Source of the DNA: Litorihabitans aurantiacus
GTDB lineage: Bacteria; Actinomycetota; Actinomycetes; Actinomycetales; Beutenbergiaceae
Reading direction: 5' to 3'
Assembly: GCF_030161595.1 (NCBI RefSeq)
Contig: NZ_BSUM01000004.1
Coordinates: forward strand, 1-48,209
Length of the DNA: 48,209 nt
Under the pieces are notes generated by a model, which was given only the letters and a program-made list of their open reading frames with translations, did not search any database and was not told where the DNA came from. Within the stretch, counting starts at the first letter, position 1, and every line of letters starts with the position of its first letter. This document shows positions 34,713-41,776 of the stretch, in pieces. The translations under genes and the position numbers were made by a program.

Positions 34713-36038
34713 TTGCCGGCCGGAGGTGACTCGTTCAGATCGACACACCCTGAGGTGTGTCTAACGCTGGGACCCACCATACCCACCTCCGTTGTAGAAA
34801 TCGAGCGCTCGACACGCCCGCCCTCGCCCACCCTGGGCCAGGGCCGCCCACGTCGAGCCAGCCGTTTGACTGTTGCGTTGGACGAGCGGGCACGCCTGCT
34901 GAGCTCGCGTGAGTGCCTCGGTGTACCGAACGCGCTGCGCTTGCAGGAGCTGAGCCGGTTCGAGCCGGCACTCCTGCCCCGCTACCACCAGGACGACCGG
35001 GGCTGGAGCAACCGCACCCGCGGGTTTCACCAGCTCGCGAAGCCGGGAGCCTACGGACACATCCACACCTGGCACGGTCGAGACGACTGGCTCGACGTCG
35101 TCGTCCCCCTGGTGTGCCAGCTGCGTCGCGAGGTGCTGCGCAAGCACTCCGTCGGCCTGGACTTCATGCTCCGCTGGGCAGCCGCGAAGAGCGCCTACGC
35201 GCACCGCAGGACGGGGCGTCGGTGCATCGTTCGCCCCAAGATCCTCGCCGGCACGCTCTCGTGCGAGGAGCGTCAGGTCAAACGCGCCAACGCAGCCGCC
35301 CGCGAGCTCGGCCTCGAGGTCGTGGTCCTGCGGGGACGCATGCTCAACCAGGAAGAGTCCTACGCCTGCCGCCGGCGAGGATCTCGTCAACGCGGACTGG
35401 CCAGCGAGGTCGCTCTCACCGTTCCGCCCGCGGCTCGAGCTGCGATCGCGCAGGCACGCGCGTCTCGCTCATCGCAGGTGTCCACGAACGGGGCCAGCTG
35501 CCCGTGCTCTGTGGATTCAGACACCCCTACCAGTGGTCACTTACGTGACCACCTCCCCCACTTAAGAAGACATCACCCTTGCGCCTGCGGCACGAAGAAG
35601 GACGGCGCTGCGCGCCGCAGCCCCGACAGACGCGGTCGACGCACCAGCGAGGTTCTTCGACTCGCGCAGGAGGTCACACGAGTGATCCCGTGGCTTCGAG
35701 GGGAGTCCCCGCGGCGCCTCCTGGGAGCTCTACGGCCGTTTTCCGTCTCCTCCGCACCGTGGACAGCCGCCGACATCCAGTTCGCGATGGGAGCGCAGGC
35801 CCATCGCGCCGGTCGGCGCGCCTACCTCACCCGCTACCAGACCAAGGTCCCGTGGGCTTTGCTGCGTCACGTTCTGGCTCAGATCGACCCCTACGCCGAC
35901 CACCCCCGACTACCCGAGATCGAGGAGAACAGGTGGACCCAACGCATCGACGCCGACCCCTGCGACACCCCCGACTGCGACGGCCACGGCTGGCACAACA
36001 CCTCAGCCGGCGCCACCCCCTGCCCCGCCGCCAGATAG
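34713..36038 (+). CDS. Putative replication initiator (helix-turn-helix plasmid Rep)
   Basis: The open frame is 441 codons; the true start is uncertain (TTG 34713, GTG 34752, TTG 34866 or 34875), since recognisable sequence begins near ERARLLSSRECLGVPNALRLQELSRF. A winged HTH is seen at GRRCIVRPKILAGTLSCEERQVKRANAAARELGLEVVV, followed by RRRGSRQRGLASEVALT. The C-terminal part (AQEVTRVIPWLRG, ADIQFAMGAQAHRAGRR, QTKVPWALLRHVLAQIDPYADHPRL) matches what I know of replication-associated HTH proteins on actinobacterial plasmids. No other Rep candidate is present on the plasmid. It reads through without frameshift. Confidence 0.65.
   Translation: MPAGGDSFRSTHPEVCLTLGPTIPTSVVEIERSTRPPSPTLGQGRPRRASRLTVALDERARLLSSRECLGVPNALRLQELSRFEPALLPRYHQDDRGWSNRTRGFHQLAKPGAYGHIHTWHGRDDWLDVVVPLVCQLRREVLRKHSVGLDFMLRWAAAKSAYAHRRTGRRCIVRPKILAGTLSCEERQVKRANAAARELGLEVVVLRGRMLNQEESYACRRRGSRQRGLASEVALTVPPAARAAIAQARASRSSQVSTNGASCPCSVDSDTPTSGHLRDHLPHLRRHHPCACGTKKDGAARRSPDRRGRRTSEVLRLAQEVTRVIPWLRGESPRRLLGALRPFSVSSAPWTAADIQFAMGAQAHRAGRRAYLTRYQTKVPWALLRHVLAQIDPYADHPRLPEIEENRWTQRIDADPCDTPDCDGHGWHNTSAGATPCPAAR
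34742..34761. repeat. Inverted repeat upstream of the replication gene
   Basis: GACACACC-CTGA-GGTGTGTC, an eight-base stem with four-base loop. Position suggests control of replication-initiator expression. Confidence 0.4.
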
Positions 36039-36054
36039 ACGAAAGGCCCACCCA

Positions 36055-36639
36055 GTGTCGACACGTCCCGACCCCGGCACAGACCAGAGGCACGACGCTC
36101 AACTCCTGCACCATGCCGCCCACGAGGTCCGATCGATCACCCGGGCCATCGCAGGAGTGATCGACCTACTCCGCAGCGGCAGCCGAGTCCTCAACACCGC
36201 ACGCGTGAGCAAAGAGCTCCTGGATCGCAGCCACGAACTGACGACGCTCTACGAGACACTCCAGGAGGCAGCAGGTGCTCTAGAGAACGACGATCGGATC
36301 GGTGCTCCCGGCGTCTCGATGCCCCTCGACGGCCGTATCTCGCCCCACCAGCTGGCGATGTTCGCCCGGGCGGCACGCCCAACCACTCAGCCTCATGGCC
36401 GCCCCAGCCACATCTACGCCTCCCACCCGCTTCAGGCCGAATACGAACGCTCGTTGAGAAGAGAGCTCGCAGGCAACGACGTCGGGGCTGCGACGTTCTG
36501 GACCGCCGTTGAGGCCACCCCATGCTCAGTCTGCGGCGCCGGCCCAGGAGCGACCTGCCGAACCCCAGCGGGCCACCCCGTCACCGCCTACCACTCCCCC
36601 AGACGGAAAGACGCCGCCAGCCGCCTACCCCGGGGATGA
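36055..36639 (+). CDS. Hypothetical protein with C-terminal zinc-finger-like motif
   Basis: A 194-aa protein: helical N-terminal half (LLHHAAHEVRSITRAIAGVIDLL; LYETLQEAAGALEND), then a C-terminal CxxCGAxPGxxCRTPxGHxxxxxHSPRR motif, a Cys/His zinc-knuckle form common in actinobacterial small proteins. GTG 36055 starts 16 bases after the Rep stop, so it is probably co-transcribed with it. Function unknown. Confidence 0.6.
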   Translation: MSTRPDPGTDQRHDAQLLHHAAHEVRSITRAIAGVIDLLRSGSRVLNTARVSKELLDRSHELTTLYETLQEAAGALENDDRIGAPGVSMPLDGRISPHQLAMFARAARPTTQPHGRPSHIYASHPLQAEYERSLRRELAGNDVGAATFWTAVEATPCSVCGAGPGATCRTPAGHPVTAYHSPRRKDAASRLPRG

Positions 36640-37034
36640 GCGCCGATTGCCCTGCAGAAAGGGTGCTCGCGGCGGGTTCCCCACCCAGTGTGGACGGCCC
36701 GAGCTATCGCCAGGGCTCCACCCGCCCACAGTGGGCACGGCACCCGCCGCGGCGGTTCTAAGGGTGGTTACGCCACTGTTACTGGCGTTTCGAGCGCTGC
36801 GCGCCCAAAAGGGAAATGCACCGGTGTGGGTTTGTGCTCCATGGGGGCGCCGAATCTAGCACGCCGGGGGCCCGTCATATCAAGGCACGTTCCGCGCTTT
36901 CGCGGCATATCCTCACTCGCTGCGCTCCCTCCGGTATTCCACGGTCGCTCCACTCTGCGGCCTTGACATGCCACCCCGCCGTACTAGATCGGGGGTGCCC
37001 CCTGAAGGTCAGGGGGAGGAGGGAGGTCAGTTCG
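36640..37034. other. Non-coding region with variant operator and repeat A (candidate origin)
   Basis: No gene is supported. It contains TTAC-GCCACT-GTTA at 36768-36781, flanked by AAGGGTGG (the reverse of the CCACCCTT that follows the other sites), so the element is inverted here. Repeat A, CGCTTTCGCGGCATATCCTC (36895-36914) with TCCGGTATTCCACG (36930-36943), recurs at 37381-37440. Being next to the Rep gene, this is a good place for oriV. Confidence 0.5.
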
Positions 37035-37187
37035 ATGACAACCGTTATCGAGCTGGCTACCGCAGTTGTCTCGTTAGTGACTGCGGTAGTTCTCCTCATC
37101 ACCGCGCTGCGCAAGATCGGCAGCGAGGGACGCAAGGCTCGCCAGGCCCGCAGGGCCAAGCGGAGCCGCAAGCGTCTCGGCAGGTGA
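37035..37187 (+). CDS. 50-aa single-pass membrane protein with basic tail
   Basis: ATG 37035 has GGGAGGT at proper spacing. The sequence is one hydrophobic helix (IELATAVVSLVTAVVLLITALRKI) and a strongly basic tail (KARQARRAKRSRKRLGR). The size and shape recall small membrane-active peptides (type I toxin or holin-like). It lies between repeats A and B, and its 5' coding part contains an inverted repeat CTACCGCAGT / ACTGCGGTAG (37057-37089). It is followed at once by a strong hairpin. Function unknown. Confidence 0.6.
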   Translation: MTTVIELATAVVSLVTAVVLLITALRKIGSEGRKARQARRAKRSRKRLGR

Positions 37188-37192
37188 GGAGA

Positions 37193-37225
37193 GGGGCCGG
37201 AGGTGCATCAATCACCTCCGGCCCC
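37193..37225. terminator. Hairpin terminator after the 50-aa membrane protein
   Basis: GGGGCCGGAGGTG and its exact reverse complement around the seven-base loop CATCAAT; 13-base stem starting six bases after the stop. Confidence 0.7.
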
Positions 37226-37531
37226 GCCCTCTCACGCTAGACCCCCAGTCAACAGCGACAAGCTGCGGCCCTGCGGGCCGTGCCCGACGGTCGCTGCGCG
37301 CCCGGCAGTAGGCGCCTACGGCGCACGTTTTTTAGCCGTGAAGCCTTCGGCAGCATACGTTCGGCCACCCTGCGCGCAACCGCTTTCGCGGCATATCCTC
37401 CCTCGCTCCGCTGGCGCTCCACTCAGTCCGGTATTCCACGACGGTTGCACTCCGGGCGTCCTCTCTAGCGGCGACAAGTCGCCTTCACGGCAAAAAAACG
37501 TGGGGGAAGCGACAAGCGAAAGGCAACGACC
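37226..37531. other. Non-coding region with repeat B (candidate origin)
   Basis: About 306 bases without a supported gene. CGCTTTCGCGGCATATCCTC is found again at 37381-37400 and TCCGGTATTCCACG at 37427-37440, in the same order and orientation as repeat A. It also holds a T6 run (near 37328) and an A7 run (near 37493), rare AT patches on this plasmid. Confidence 0.5.
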
Positions 37532-37966
37532 ATGACCACACTCACCACCGCGACCGGCAGCACCTACGCCACCTCCGACCGGATCGTGCTTCACCTGGGA
37601 GTTCAGCCCCGCGACCTGTTCGCGGTCACCCGCCAGGTGACCTCCGAACTGTCCGCAGCGGTCACGACCGAGGGCGACGGCTGGAACGCCTGGGGCGAGC
37701 CCGTGGGAGCCGACGCCAACGACCCGAGCACCCTGCACGTCGTCGCGGACCTCGACCGCGTGGAGGGCATCGAGGCCGACGTCGCCGCCGTCGTGACGCG
37801 GCTCTACAGCGAGGGTCTGGTGCAGGTGTCCACCGACCGCTGGCACACCGTGGCCGCCCTGTCCGCTTTCGAGGACTGGAGCGAGGAGGCCGGCGGCCTG
37901 GCGTGGTTCCACACCCCCGGCCAGGACGTCACCCAGCACCGCTACCCCGAGCCCACGACCCACTGA
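37532..37966 (+). CDS. Hypothetical protein, 144 aa
   Basis: A soluble acidic protein (ATGSTYATSDRIVLHLGVQPRDLFAVTRQVTSEL...WNAWGEPVGADANDPSTLHVVADLDRVEGIEADVAAVVTRL). No motif recognised. GAAAGG lies upstream of the ATG. It has its own terminator and begins the series of small genes that ends at the par locus. It lacks the TAAC-N6-GTTA site immediately upstream that the next genes have. Confidence 0.6.
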   Translation: MTTLTTATGSTYATSDRIVLHLGVQPRDLFAVTRQVTSELSAAVTTEGDGWNAWGEPVGADANDPSTLHVVADLDRVEGIEADVAAVVTRLYSEGLVQVSTDRWHTVAALSAFEDWSEEAGGLAWFHTPGQDVTQHRYPEPTTH

Positions 37967-37970
37967 CCCC

Positions 37971-38003
37971 GAGCCGGTCGGGGCACACCGCCCCGACCGG
38001 CTC
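37971..38003. terminator. Hairpin terminator before cassette 38035
   Basis: GAGCCGGTCGGGG / CCCCGACCGGCTC, perfect 13-base stem with seven-base loop, directly abutting the operator-like site at 38004. Confidence 0.75.
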
Positions 38004-38017
38004 CAACGCCACTGTTA
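38004..38017 (+). promoter_or_regulatory. TAAC-N6-GTTA family site before 38035
   Basis: CAAC-GCCACT-GTTA, followed by CCACCCTTGGAGG, the conserved leader with Shine-Dalgarno, and ATG at 38035. Confidence 0.6.
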
Positions 38018-38034
38018 CCACCCTTGGAGGAAAA

Positions 38035-38325
38035 ATGAGCACCACTGGACTAACCACCGGCCGCGCGGTCTACGCCCTGGCCGCAGGCGAGCGGGGCACG
38101 TGCCTGGCCCCCGGCATCATCACCCGCCGATTCCAGGGCGAGCGCGACACGTTCGTGACCGTGCGCTACCTCCGCCCCGTACGCGGCGACGTCGAGCACA
38201 CCTACGGCCTGGCCCACGATTGCGTCACCCCTCGCGAGAAGGCGACCTACGGCGCCGCCGACGAGTGCATCGACTGCGGCAGCCACACCGCCGCCCCCCA
38301 CGCCCCCGCGTGCCCGTTCGCCTGA
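38035..38325 (+). CDS. Small protein with C-terminal CxxCGxH...PHxPxCP tail (copy 1)
   Basis: A 96-aa protein. The body (RAVYALAAGERGTCLAPGIITRRFQGE, VTVRYLRPVRGDVEHTYGLAHDCVTP) looks like a small beta-rich domain. The tail CIDCGSHTAAPHAPACPFA closely matches that of the next gene product (CRACGAHISEPHSPACPAA) although the bodies differ. The tail is a likely zinc-binding unit or a shared recognition tag. GGAGG lies upstream of the ATG. Function unknown. Confidence 0.6.
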   Translation: MSTTGLTTGRAVYALAAGERGTCLAPGIITRRFQGERDTFVTVRYLRPVRGDVEHTYGLAHDCVTPREKATYGAADECIDCGSHTAAPHAPACPFA

Positions 38326-38332
38326 CCCGTTC

Positions 38333-38346
38333 TAACACCACTGTTA
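38333..38346 (+). promoter_or_regulatory. TAAC-N6-GTTA family site before 38364
   Basis: TAAC-ACCACT-GTTA followed by the same CCACCCTTGGAGG leader and ATG 38364; begins seven bases after the preceding stop. Confidence 0.65.
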
Positions 38347-38363
38347 CCACCCTTGGAGGACAA

Positions 38364-38750
38364 ATGCGCACCACCGCGATTCTCGGCCCCGTCACCCGCC
38401 GTCCGTACCCCGCGATCGACACCGGCGAGCGCTGGAACGGCTCCCCCGTTGTCGGCTTCACGTCCGCGACCATGCTCGATTTCATCCACAAGGGCGACGG
38501 CCGCGACGCCAACGGCGAGGGAATCCAGATCCGCGACGGGCTCGTGTTCGACCGCAGCGCCGACGACGAGGGCGACGGCGAGCCCGTGCCGGTCGTGATC
38601 GCCGCGTACGAGGGCCAGGGGGTCGCGCTCTTCGTCCCCACAGGCCGAGTGTGGGAGGAGGTCGCCAGCGGCTACACGAGCGAGGACGGGTGCCGCGCGT
38701 GCGGGGCGCACATCTCCGAGCCCCACTCCCCCGCCTGCCCCGCCGCCTGA
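38364..38750 (+). CDS. Small protein with C-terminal CxxCGxH...PHxPxCP tail (copy 2)
   Basis: A 128-aa protein; ATG 38364 with GGAGG upstream. The body (RRPYPAIDTGERWNGSPVVGFTSATMLDFIHKGDG...VVIAAYEGQGVALFVPTGRVWEEVASGYTSEDG) is unrelated to its neighbour, but the last 20 residues share the CxxCGxH/PHxPxCP pattern. It is flanked by an operator-like site before and a hairpin after, as a self-contained cassette. Function unknown. Confidence 0.6.
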   Translation: MRTTAILGPVTRRPYPAIDTGERWNGSPVVGFTSATMLDFIHKGDGRDANGEGIQIRDGLVFDRSADDEGDGEPVPVVIAAYEGQGVALFVPTGRVWEEVASGYTSEDGCRACGAHISEPHSPACPAA

Positions 38751-38758
38751 CCCAGGCA

Positions 38759-38782
38759 GCCCGGCCCCGAGAGGGGCCGGGC
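38759..38782. terminator. Hairpin terminator after 38364-38750
   Basis: GCCCGGCCCC-GAGA-GGGGCCGGGC, ten-base stem with four-base loop, eight bases after the stop. Confidence 0.7.
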
Positions 38783-38892
38783 GAGGGGTCGGCCCCCTCG
38801 CGCTCCCCCGGCCCGGCCACGAACTCACCGCGGCTCGCGACCATTCCGGAGGAGCCCAAGGCCACGGATCGACCATTGACCGCAGTTGGTTC

Positions 38893-38906
38893 TAACGGTA
38901 CTGTTA
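38893..38906 (+). promoter_or_regulatory. TAAC-N6-GTTA family site before the redoxin gene
   Basis: TAAC-GGTACT-GTTA; the symmetry extends to TTCTAAC/GTTAGAA with a central GTAC, the most symmetric copy on the plasmid. It lies 27 bases before ATG 38934. Confidence 0.7.
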
Positions 38907-38933
38907 GAACACATAGCCGGAAGGAAGTTCCGA

Positions 38934-39185
38934 ATGTTCACCGTCACCGTCTACAGCAAGCCCAACTGCGTGCAGTGCACCGCGACCACGCGGGCGCTCG
39001 ACAAGCACGGCGTCAGCTACCAGGTGAAGGACCTCACCGCCCCCGAGCAGGCCGACATGCTCGCCTACGTCACCGAGGAGCTGGGCTGCGCCCAGGCCCC
39101 CGTCGTGGTCGTGGACGGCGACGACGACAACCACTGGGCCGGCTTCCGCCCCGACCGCATCAAGGCACTTTCCCTCGTCCCGTGA
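38934..39185 (+). CDS. NrdH/glutaredoxin-like redoxin
   Basis: An 83-aa protein, the usual size for NrdH. MFTVTVYSKPNCVQC places the CVQC redox site at residues 12-15. The cis-Pro APVVVV and the C-terminal WAGFRPDRIKAL (NrdH usually SGFRPDxI) complete the signature. It reduces disulfides, classically those of class Ib ribonucleotide reductase, using thioredoxin reductase. No nrdEF is on the plasmid, so it would work with host enzymes. Shine-Dalgarno GGAAGG. Confidence 0.85.
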   Translation: MFTVTVYSKPNCVQCTATTRALDKHGVSYQVKDLTAPEQADMLAYVTEELGCAQAPVVVVDGDDDNHWAGFRPDRIKALSLVP

Positions 39186-39211
39186 AGCACCTCTAACGAT
39201 TCCATCACCCC

Positions 39212-39225
39212 CAACGCCACTGTTA
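39212..39225 (+). promoter_or_regulatory. TAAC-N6-GTTA family site, distal to parA
   Basis: CAAC-GCCACT-GTTA, with GTTAGAA continuing; first of a tandem pair ahead of parA. Confidence 0.6.
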
Positions 39226-39247
39226 GAAGTCGCGTAGCGCCCGGCAC

Positions 39248-39261
39248 TAACGGTACTGTTA
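39248..39261 (+). promoter_or_regulatory. TAAC-N6-GTTA family site, proximal to parA
   Basis: TAAC-GGTACT-GTTA within CTAAC/GTTAG, followed by CACCCTTGGAGG and the parA start. The tandem pair with 39212-39225 is what a parS/operator of a type Ib partition locus looks like. Confidence 0.65.
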
Positions 39262-39282
39262 GCACCCTTGGAGGTAACACCT

Positions 39283-40080
39283 ATGACAGCTCGCATCCTG
39301 GCCCTGTGCAACCAGAAGGGCGGAGTCGGCAAGAGCACCACCACGTTCCATCTCGCCCGTGCCGCCGTCACGCGCGGCCGCCGCGTGCTCGTGGTCGATC
39401 TGGACCCGCAGGGCAACCTGACCGCCGTCGCGGCCGCCGAGGAGGTCGCGGGGGACCAGGCCGGCCTGGCCGACGCCCTCAGCGCACGCACGAGCGAGAC
39501 GCTGCGCGACGTGATCGTGCCGGGGGTGTGGGACGGGCTCGACGTCGTGCCGACCGCCGGCGTGACTCTCGGCGTCGTGCGCGATGAGCTCGTGATCGCC
39601 GGCGCCGGCCGAGAGGGCCGCCTGCGCGAGGCCCTGGCCGAGGTCCGCGAGGACTACGACCTGATCCTGATCGACTGCGCCCCGAGCCTGGACCAGCTCA
39701 CCATCAACGGCCTAACGGCCGCCGACGGCGTCGTGATCGTCACCCACAGCAAGCAGTGGTCCCTCTCCGGCCTCTCGCAGCTGCTCGACACGATCGACAA
39801 CGTGCGCCGCTACTACGCGCCCTCCCTGACGATCGCCGGCGTGATCGTCAACCAGCACGAGGAACGCACCATCTCCGGTCAGACCTGGCTCGAGGAGCTG
39901 CAAGCCGCCGGCCAGGCCCGAGGGTTCCCCGTCCTGCTCCCACCGATCCCCAAGCGCGTGGTCATCGCGGACGCGACCGAGGCAGCCCGCGGACTGGACC
40001 AGTGGAACAGCCCCGAGGCCCACGCCCTGGCGACCACCTACGGCGACCACCTGACCGCGATCGAAGGAGCCCGAGCATGA
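39283..40080 (+). CDS. parA: ParA partition ATPase
   Basis: A 265-aa protein from ATG 39283 (GGAGG at 39270-39274). Deviant Walker A KGGVGKST at about residues 12-19, switch motif VDLDPQGNLT, Walker B-like LILIDCAPSLDQLTINGL. It lacks an N-terminal HTH, as in type Ib ParA. It should move plasmid copies over the nucleoid together with the RHH protein encoded next. The stop overlaps the next ATG (ATGA). Two operator-like palindromes lie upstream. Confidence 0.88.
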   Translation: MTARILALCNQKGGVGKSTTTFHLARAAVTRGRRVLVVDLDPQGNLTAVAAAEEVAGDQAGLADALSARTSETLRDVIVPGVWDGLDVVPTAGVTLGVVRDELVIAGAGREGRLREALAEVREDYDLILIDCAPSLDQLTINGLTAADGVVIVTHSKQWSLSGLSQLLDTIDNVRRYYAPSLTIAGVIVNQHEERTISGQTWLEELQAAGQARGFPVLLPPIPKRVVIADATEAARGLDQWNSPEAHALATTYGDHLTAIEGARA

Positions 40081-40475
40081 CCAGCAACCGCCCCACCCCT
40101 CGCCGTTCCTCCCTCGCCGGCACCAGCCCCGTAGCACCCGCACCCGTCGAGACAGCACCGCCCACCGCTACGGCGCCGCCGGCGCCCGCCGTCGAGGCGA
40201 CGGCGCCCGAGGCGGCGCCGGCCGGCGCCCGTCCCGCTCGACGTGGCAGCGGCGGGAACAAGGTCAGCTTCTACCAGCCGGCCGAGGACGCCGCCCGGAT
40301 GCGTGCGGCTCTGCTCAACACCCAGGCGCAGACCGGGGTGCGGGGCCTGTCGGACTTCATCGCTCGCGCCTGCCTGGCCGAGGTCGAGCGGTTGGAGCGC
40401 GAGTACAACGCCGGCCAGGCGTGGGACCCGATCGGCCCCGGCCAGATACCCACCGGCCGCCCGATGGGGGAGTGA
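40077..40475 (+). CDS. RHH centromere-binding partner of ParA (ParB/ParG-like)
   Basis: A 132-aa protein: a Pro/Ala/Thr-rich flexible N-terminus of about 55 residues with Arg patches, then a ribbon-helix-helix-like domain (NKVSFYQPAEDAARMRAALLNTQAQTGVRGLSDFIARACLAEVERLE). This is the layout of ParG-type centromere-binding proteins, whose tails stimulate ParA. Translationally coupled to parA. I infer that it binds the TAAC-N6-GTTA palindromes. Confidence 0.75.
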   Translation: MTSNRPTPRRSSLAGTSPVAPAPVETAPPTATAPPAPAVEATAPEAAPAGARPARRGSGGNKVSFYQPAEDAARMRAALLNTQAQTGVRGLSDFIARACLAEVERLEREYNAGQAWDPIGPGQIPTGRPMGE

Positions 40476-40522
40476 CCGGCAACCCCGCCGGCCTGTCAGA
40501 CCCGAGTGATAGGAGAGGCACC

Positions 40523-40768
40523 ATGAGCGAGAACCCGAAGGAGGACCACGAGCTGATCGCCGCCCTCGCCCTGGGGCTGCGCGATGCCGAGAGGGCCGGC
40601 TAGGCCGGCCGAGCACGCCGGATCGCCGCGACCCTCGTGCAGGAGGTCCACACCGCCGTCGCGCTGCCCTACGACACCACCCTGGACGTCGAGGCGCCCA
40701 CGCTGGTGCACACGGAAGCCTGCATCGACACCGGCGCGCTGCGGGAGCTCCTGGGGCAGCAGGGGTGA
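40523..40768 (+). pseudogene. Small acidic protein interrupted by an in-frame amber codon
   Basis: ATG 40523 follows AGGAGAGG. Codons 1-26 read MSENPKEDHELIAALALGLRDAERAG, then TAG (40601-40603), then the same frame continues through ARRIAATLVQEVHTAVALPYDTTLDVEAPTLVHTEACIDTGALRELL to TGA 40768 (81 codons in all). Continuity on both sides suggests a CAG to TAG change, either real or a base-call error: CAG here would make a CCAGG site, where a methylated C can be misread. The stop overlaps the next gene's GTG. Confidence 0.6.
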
Positions 40769-41055
40769 AGCGCCTGCCCGGGCAATCGCCCGAGGCCCTG
40801 GCAGCACGTGACGCGCTACGGGCGTACCTGCGCGCCCAGGAGGCCGCCCCCGACCTCTACGACCGCGCCGTGGTGCTGGAAGAGCTCGTGCAGGAGTTCT
40901 ACGACCACACCAAGTTCCGCGCCCCCGGCGGCGCAGGGCTCGACGGCCGTGACGGCCCCGAGCGGCACGCCGTCGGCGCCGTGCGGGACGCGGCCCGCGC
41001 CTGGCGCGAAGAGCTGCGAGCCCAGCGCCGAGCCGAACGAGCCACCCGCAACTGA
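40765..41055 (+). CDS. Hypothetical helical protein, 96 aa
   Basis: GTG 40765 overlaps the preceding stop (GTGA), showing coupling. Helical and charged (SPEALAARDALRAYLRAQEAAPDLYDRAVVLEELVQEFYDHTKF; AVRDAARAWREELRAQRRAER). No family recognised. It is the last gene of the parA transcription unit. Confidence 0.6.
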   Translation: MKRLPGQSPEALAARDALRAYLRAQEAAPDLYDRAVVLEELVQEFYDHTKFRAPGGAGLDGRDGPERHAVGAVRDAARAWREELRAQRRAERATRN

Positions 41056-41227
41056 CCCTGACCGGGATAGGGCGTCGTTTCCCATAGCCAGCGGCCCGGC
41101 GAGCGGGGAGAGGTGTCCAGGGTCGGGCACCGCCCGATCACGCAGTGACGCGCAGCGCCCTTGACGCCCGACGTCGCTCGCGGACGATGAGCGGCCCGGA
41201 AACGCCACCGACGCCTACCCTGCATCT

Positions 41228-41398
41228 GTGCGCGCGACCGTCACCGTGACTACCGCCCCGAGGGCCCTCGCGCCCGGCCCGGTGGACTACGGCCACGTGA
41301 GCGCGACGGCGGAGAGCTACGAGGCCGCACGCGATGACGCGCTCGCGCGCGTGCCCGAGGGCCGGCGTGCGGTCGCGATCCGCGTCGAGCGGACCTGA
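41228..41398 (+). CDS. 56-aa leaderless small protein
   Basis: GTG 41228 lies exactly six bases after a TACCCT box (41216-41221), with no Shine-Dalgarno: the same leaderless geometry as several other genes here. The peptide (TVTVTTAPRALAPGPVDYGHVSATAESYEAARDDALARVPEGRRAVAIRVERT) looks like a compact alpha/beta mini-domain with natural composition. Family unknown. Confidence 0.5.
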   Translation: MRATVTVTTAPRALAPGPVDYGHVSATAESYEAARDDALARVPEGRRAVAIRVERT

Positions 41399-41447
41399 GG
41401 CGCGTCGGTCCTCGCCACGCGGTTCGTACGCGTGTTCGACTTGGGGT

Positions 41448-41714
41448 GTGACAGGTGAAGGCCGTTACCCCGATCAGGTGCCGATGCGTGAGGGACCGAT
41501 CCGGCTACCGCCGGCCGCGTACGGGGGACCGGTGCGACGGTGTGATGAGCCGATCCCGGTCCGGGTGTGGATACCCCGAGCTCGGTTCGGCTGGACGCAG
41601 TTCGACGGCGAGGCCGACGAGTGGACCGACGTCGCCGTGCACGTGACCTACCGGGATGAGCACTACCGCACCGGCCGAGCGTGGGTGTGGGCCGGCGCCG
41701 TCACCCGGCGCTAG
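41448..41714 (+). CDS. Hypothetical protein, 88 aa
   Basis: GTG 41448 is the likely start; upstream codons in the frame are of low quality. The sequence (IRLPPAAYGGPVRRCDEPIPVRVWIPRARFGWTQFDGEADEWTDVAVHVTYRDEHYRTGRAWVWAGAVTRR) looks like a small beta-sheet domain rich in aromatic residues. No family recognised. Confidence 0.5.
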   Translation: MTGEGRYPDQVPMREGPIRLPPAAYGGPVRRCDEPIPVRVWIPRARFGWTQFDGEADEWTDVAVHVTYRDEHYRTGRAWVWAGAVTRR

Positions 41715-41776
41715 GTCAGCGATCGTCCGGGCCTGGCGTCGCGATCAAGGCGTGGGCCGGTGGGACACAATCGGAG

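Noticed and set aside
36901-37440. CRISPR-like array from the two 20-base repeats
   Set aside because: Only two copies about 486 bases apart with a gene between; no regular spacing and no cas genes.
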